A stretch of DNA of 36,462 nt from Saccoglossus kowalevskii (Eukaryota; Hemichordata; Enteropneusta; Harrimaniidae). The notes under the pieces are model-generated. The model made no database searches, had not been told where the DNA came from, and saw nothing but the letters and a program-made list of their open reading frames with translations. Shown one piece after another: positions 31,995 through 36,462 of this stretch. How positions within the stretch are numbered: position 1 is the first letter of the stretch; each line of letters starts with the position of its first letter. Position numbers and translations under genes: made by a program. The stretch lies in contig NW_003137831.1 of the NCBI RefSeq assembly GCF_000003605.2, forward strand, positions 18,888-55,349. Reading direction: 5' to 3'.

Positions 31995-34064
31995 TGTTAA
32001 CACCAAGGATTTATAAGATAGGGGTATGCAACTGTCTAACCAAGTACTGTGATGGGCAATGAAGATGAAGCAAAATCTCATGCATACTTTGCATACTTAT
32101 TGCGCGATTCCCCGCCTACTACACTTTGTGGGCCCTTAAAAAAATACTCCAAAGGCGAAAATCGCCCCTTTCTTCACTGCCCATTGAATTCTTTTAATGA
32201 TGGTCTGTGCGTGTATTGGACTGCGACGCGCCGAGTAGCTTGCTGATATCCTCTCGCATATTTCGTTTAAAATTCTGCGTTCTTATATTTAAAAACATTA
32301 CATTGTAACCTTCTTCGGGTATGCGTACATAAGTTGGAATAGCCCACATTGAGTTTCTGAAGTGTGTGTGTGACAGGGCAACTAGGCGAGGCAAAAATAA
32401 ATTGTTCTTCCCGCTTGTTGCGTGATTTAATTAATTATTTCGCGCGTCCAAATCATTTAAAAAATATTTTATTATTATATGAATTTGCAGCGTTATATGT
32501 AACAAAACACCACTTGATGTATGTGTCCCGTTTAATAAATTACGTCGGGTTTTCGATTCACCCATGGAGCGTTGTGTCGTCACCGGAAGCGCTGTCCCAG
32601 CACAAACCTGTGTCATATGACGCCTTACTAGCCGATTTTGGCTAAAATTCCGCTCCGCCGCCTCTTTACAACAGTGTTTATACGCGGAACTTGATATTGC
32701 TTTTTACAATTTGGGTTGCCTTTAAATCACATATTTTAGTGAAATATTGTTTATAGAATGAAATATTATAGTCATACATAATTCAATCTTTGAAATAACA
32801 GAAACTAACACATAATAACGATAATCAAATTTGTGTTTGAAGTTCGAAAGTAGTTGCGTTATTTCCGGTTTCAACTAGTTCGAAAATAGAACGTCCTTGA
32901 GCGCAATAAAATCACGCGTAGAACTCCATCCGAACCAGACTCTAGCAGCGTAAACTTATTGCAAATTTGCTCAATTTGTGCCCAGTTTGTTCTTACAAGT
33001 TTTCTAAGTTTGGTTTATCATTATTTAGAAAACAGGTCCCTGAAACGATTTAATATATCCGTAAAATACGTGCCAATCGACGATTGTCTTCGAAACGTTC
33101 GAAATTTCGAACAAACTCCCGGCACACCTTGCGCGGATAATGCGTCAGATCGGTGTAGAAGACGCCGACCTGCAGCGTCAATGCCCATGGAGCTCATGAT
33201 GCACCGTTGTTTCACGGTTGACATCTCCGGTGATACCAACAGGAAACTCATCGTGCCAGCGATGATTTCGATTGAAGACCAACTTTAATCATGTGTATTC
33301 AGGAAATAAACGTAACTACAGGCATATGGCAAGAAAAGTGCTTTAAAACAATGCATGCAGATCGTAACACTCACGCTCAGTCAACGCAGATAGCACCCCA
33401 GCGCGAAAGACTAAGGCGCCGTGTTATTGAAAGTTTGAAAGTTCATCGCTATGGATATGGATATGGATATGGATATGGGAGCAACAAGTGACCTGATGCG
33501 TGAATTCACGTTTTTAATTGGATAACTGCTTGACACGCTGTCAAGCCCACCAGATCGGCACAGCTCTCTGATGTGCATAGTTTAGAATTTCCGACTGCAA
33601 CTAAATTAATTAAACAATGAGCTTGCATTATGTTTTTTTTTTGGGGGGGGGGACGAGTGTGTACCCAGTTTTTGGGGGAATTTCCATCTTTGGCGTAACT
33701 GGGTCACGGTGTTATTTTTTTGGCTGATTTGCGTAATTTATACAAAGCTGTACGGAACGAAAGTGTTGTACTGTGAAGTTCTCGCTAAACCTACCCATGC
33801 TAGATCACGTCATAACAAATGACTGTCTGTTTTCACCCATAAAAAAAACAAATCACTATTTAATGAATCGACTAAAAAAAGATTCCATTAATTTACACAC
33901 AATACAAAAAAATATTCCCATTTGTAATCTATTAATTAGCGGTCTTGAAAAAATAATATTTTTACTATGGCGAACTAGTTAACACTCCCCCCCCCAACTT
34001 ACGCGTATGTAACAGCCACACGCGACTAAAGCGTGTCAGTCTTGCGTTAATTATAGCAGCCATA
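31995..34064. other. Presumed RABIF intron or promoter-proximal spacer
   Basis: No convincing exon. The stretch 32560-32690 and the block 33070-33300 are less AT-rich than their surroundings and could be promoter or unannotated first-exon sequence. None of the frames there (for example 32959-33288 plus, 33021-33251 minus) shows the CxxC motif expected for the missing RABIF exon or any other domain. Runs of G near 33641 and C near 33987 form an imperfect inverted pair left of the hAT frame. Confidence 0.4.
33451..33478. repeat. ATGGAT hexanucleotide microsatellite
   Basis: About four and a half perfect copies of ATGGAT in tandem. No associated feature. Confidence 0.85.
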
Positions 34065-36073
34065 ATGAAGCGGTCGCGTAATTTGATTACAAGTTTTTTT
34101 GGCCAAAAAGGCGAGCCAAAAATCAATTCTGAGAGTGCAGCCACTGCTTACAGTACTAACAGAGATGATGTCATTCAGAATTTGCCAAGCACTTTGTCTG
34201 AACCCGAATATGCCATTCAGGATTTGCCAAGCACATCGCCCGATCCCGATCCCGATCCGAGCCTGGGCAGCACGAAATGTGATGACGGTGACACCACGGC
34301 AGCCAAAAAAAAGAAAATCGACGTTTGGAAAGATAACTGGTTGGCGTTATATTCATGGTTGGAAAAAACACATGACGAGTTTGGAATGGGCTGTCGAATC
34401 TGCAGAGAAACTGACAAAACTACGCCATTCTCAAGCGATAGAGGATGCAGTAATTACAAGACATCGACTCTAATGAGACATGCTGCCAGCGCCAAACACC
34501 GGGAAGCCTTGTGGGACATCACGATGCGTTCTGATATGCAAACCGTGGTGTCGAATGCTTTAATGCAAAAACAAGATGCAGTGGTTGTTGCAATCAAATC
34601 TGTTTACTGGCTAGCTAAAGAAGCCATAGCAACTGATAAGTATTCAACTATAGACTTGTTAGACACCAGCGGCTGTGAGCCTGTAAAGAGCCTTAATATT
34701 GCCCGCAACGCATCTTATCGATCACACACAACAGCCGAGGAATTGCAACAGGCTTGTGCGGATTCGATAAAGACCAAAATAGTGAATGATATCCAGAAAA
34801 GCGAGTTCTTCAGCCTCTTAATAGATGAAAGTACCGATATATCAGTTACCGGCCGACTTGTGTTGTATACGTAGCGTTACCCCGGACTTTGACTTTCAAT
34901 CTAACTTCGTTGGAAACCTTCACCTTGTCGAAAAAGACGCGACTTCTATAACAGAAACACTCTGCAATTCCGTAAAGGAAAATGGTCTCGAAACAACGAA
35001 AATGCTTGGCCTGGGAAGTGACGGTGCGTCCGTAATGGTAGGGAGGAAAAACGGTGTGAGTGCAAAATTAAAAGACATTAACCCGTTTCTTCTGAACGTA
35101 CACTGTGTTGCACATCGACTCGCTCTATGTACAAGCCAGGCTGCGTCAACGCTGGATTATCTGAAAGAATACAAAAATATTCTAACCAATCTTTTCTACT
35201 ACACAATATAAATTTGTCGCAGTTACCCATATTTTGATGGACATTATTCCTATCGTTACTCGTCTTAACCTCGTGTTTCAGAAAGATGAGATTGACATCG
35301 CCGCCGTGAAGCCATGCGTCAGAGCAACCATCGAGCAATTGAAGCAGTACAAAGAGGGAAACGTGAAGGGGTTTTACACAACTAAGTTCCAAGACGAGGT
35401 CGAAATCAGCGATGATGGGTCTTTGCTAATGTCTTTAATGGGCCATGATTTGAAGAATAGATCAAACAAATTGGCGTCGTTAACAACGTGAAGAATGAGT
35501 TTATCAATAATTTGATAGACAACATAAATACACGCTTCCCGGAAGACAATACCAGCGTCATTTCGGCATTCGATGTATTGGCAATGCGTTATCTCTCCTT
35601 CGTACCCGCCGACCAATTATCAGATCACGGCAATGAGAAATTGGACTCTGATCGCACATTACGGTGTTGATAAAGTAAACAAGGAGGACCAAGTTTACAA
35701 AGCTCTTATCAATCCAGTCGAAACCCGACATGAGTGGTGTTTATTAAAAACACTAGTGATGCAGCAAGCTTACCCTCGTGACAATTTTACTTTACTGTGG
35801 AAATTGATAAACACGAATCATAAGGCCACGGTACCAAATTTAATAACATTGGCAAAGGCAGCTGTTGTTTTGCCTGTGAATACAGCAATCTGTGAGAGGG
35901 GATTCTCTGCCCAAAACAAGGTGAAAACGTCCCTCCGAAATCGATTAGAAGAGGCTTCTTTGAATCGTTTGCTCACCATCCTAGTAGAAGGTCCTCCTCT
36001 TGCGAAATTTGATGCCAGTGAAGCTCTCAAATTATGGCAAAGCAGAAAATCTAGACGTATTTTCCAGGTTTAG
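34065..36073 (+). pseudogene. Decayed hAT-superfamily transposase (ZNF862/KIAA1586-like group)
   Basis: The first frame, 34065-34874, starts MKRSRNLITSFF and has a (CCCGAT)3-encoded PDPDPDP run. It then holds a TTF/BED-like zinc finger (GCRICRE ... LMRHAASAKHREAL) and the DDE-region start FFSLLIDESTDIS. Homology then passes to other frames. 34860-35211 carries LGLGSDGASVMVGRKNG and VHCVAHRLALC. 35218-35490 carries VAVTHILMDIIP. 35488-35670 follows. 35680-36073 ends with the hAT C-terminal dimerisation motif LPVNTAICERGFSAQNKVKT. At least three frame changes are needed, near 34860, 35485 and 35665. Around 35205 there is also a junction where NLFYY runs directly into VAVTHILMD; intact relatives have a longer stretch there, so an internal piece of the catalytic region seems deleted. 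It cannot make an active enzyme. A recent host gene is excluded by the breaks. Confidence 0.85.
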
Positions 36074-36462
36074 AGAAAACAAGCAGCCTATCGGCTGAGA
36101 TAGCTCCGCTGTTAGCAATGCACATTTCAATTAAAGAACTGAAGACATCATTAGAAAATGAACAATATGAATAGTATCAAAGCAATCGGACTTACAGTTT
36201 TTAACAAGAAGTCGAAAATATCACTTTTTACCAAAAATTACAAAAATATTCACCAAAATATATTAATTAGAGAATTGAAGATATCATCACAAAACGAACA
36301 AATCTGAGAGAGGTCCACATGTAGTACCTATATATGTAATATCAAAGCAGTCGGACTTACAGTTTTCAACAAGAAGTCGAAAATATCACTTTTTACCAAA
36401 AATGACAAAAATATTCACCAAAACTAGAGAATTGAAGATATCATCACAAAATGAACAAATCT
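36074..36462 (+). repeat. hAT 3' flank with 165-bp tandem repeat
   Basis: Directly after the transposase stop, 36074-36180 matches the inverse of 310-411. From 36192 a unit beginning TTACAGTTTTTAACAAGAAG and ending CAAAGCAGTCGGAC is repeated from 36357 with few changes, so the period is 165 bases. The array runs off the window. Such subterminal repeats are common in hAT elements, but a satellite that captured the element end is possible. Confidence 0.85.

Noticed and set aside
32959-33288. 109-codon plus-strand frame and its minus-strand counterpart at 33021-33251
   Set aside because: No recognisable domain, no CxxC of RABIF, no good splice sites in a consistent phase.
1-36462. CRISPR arrays, bacterial operons, rRNA or tRNA genes
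   Set aside because: No regularly spaced repeat-spacer array, no ribosome-binding-site organisation, and no A/B-box pair with a cloverleaf that I could support.

Overview
The window comes from an intron-containing animal genome, AT-rich by eye and full of transposon debris. It carries the 3' end of a retinoblastoma-like pocket-protein gene, the last exon of a RABIF/Mss4 gene, CR1/L2-type LINE pieces, a decayed hAT transposase and many short terminal-inverted-repeat (TIR) elements. This mix fits a marine invertebrate. I cannot fix the phylum from sequence alone.

Layout. 515-1597 (+): last two coding exons of an RBL1/RBL2 (p107/p130) orthologue. 1598-5900: 3' UTR and repeat-rich spacer. 5.95-10.6 kb and 13.6-19.1 kb: a tandem duplication, each unit holding one minus-strand gene for a multi-pass membrane protein with a TspO/MBR-like motif (296 and 318 residues). 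Both have a noncoding first exon, a short second exon and one long third exon. The copies are near-identical only in the middle of exon 3, which suggests gene conversion. Unit B is interrupted by foldback repeats, a LINE remnant and an assembly gap, and it is bracketed by near-identical inverted copies of a 135-139 bp element. 19144-19933: a 5'-truncated LINE with poly(A) tail and a 15-bp target-site duplication. 22031-25588 (-): a nine-exon gene whose splice phases all agree. 25.7-31.2 kb: spacer with LINE and MITE copies. 31218-31457 (-): RABIF last exon. 34065-36462: broken hAT transposase followed by a 165-bp tandem repeat. The same repeat is present, inverted, at the left edge of the window inside the RBL1 intron.

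The most interesting locus is the nine-exon gene. It predicts a 546-residue protein with two perfect PBZ (poly(ADP-ribose)-binding) zinc fingers, a SWIM-like CxC...CxH zinc centre, and a C-terminal ATP-dependent DNA ligase core of the small bacterial LigE type with motifs I, III, IIIa, IV and V intact. That is the architecture expected of a single-chain ligase recruited to DNA breaks by PAR signalling. The ligase assignment is firm. The PAR-guided role is inference.
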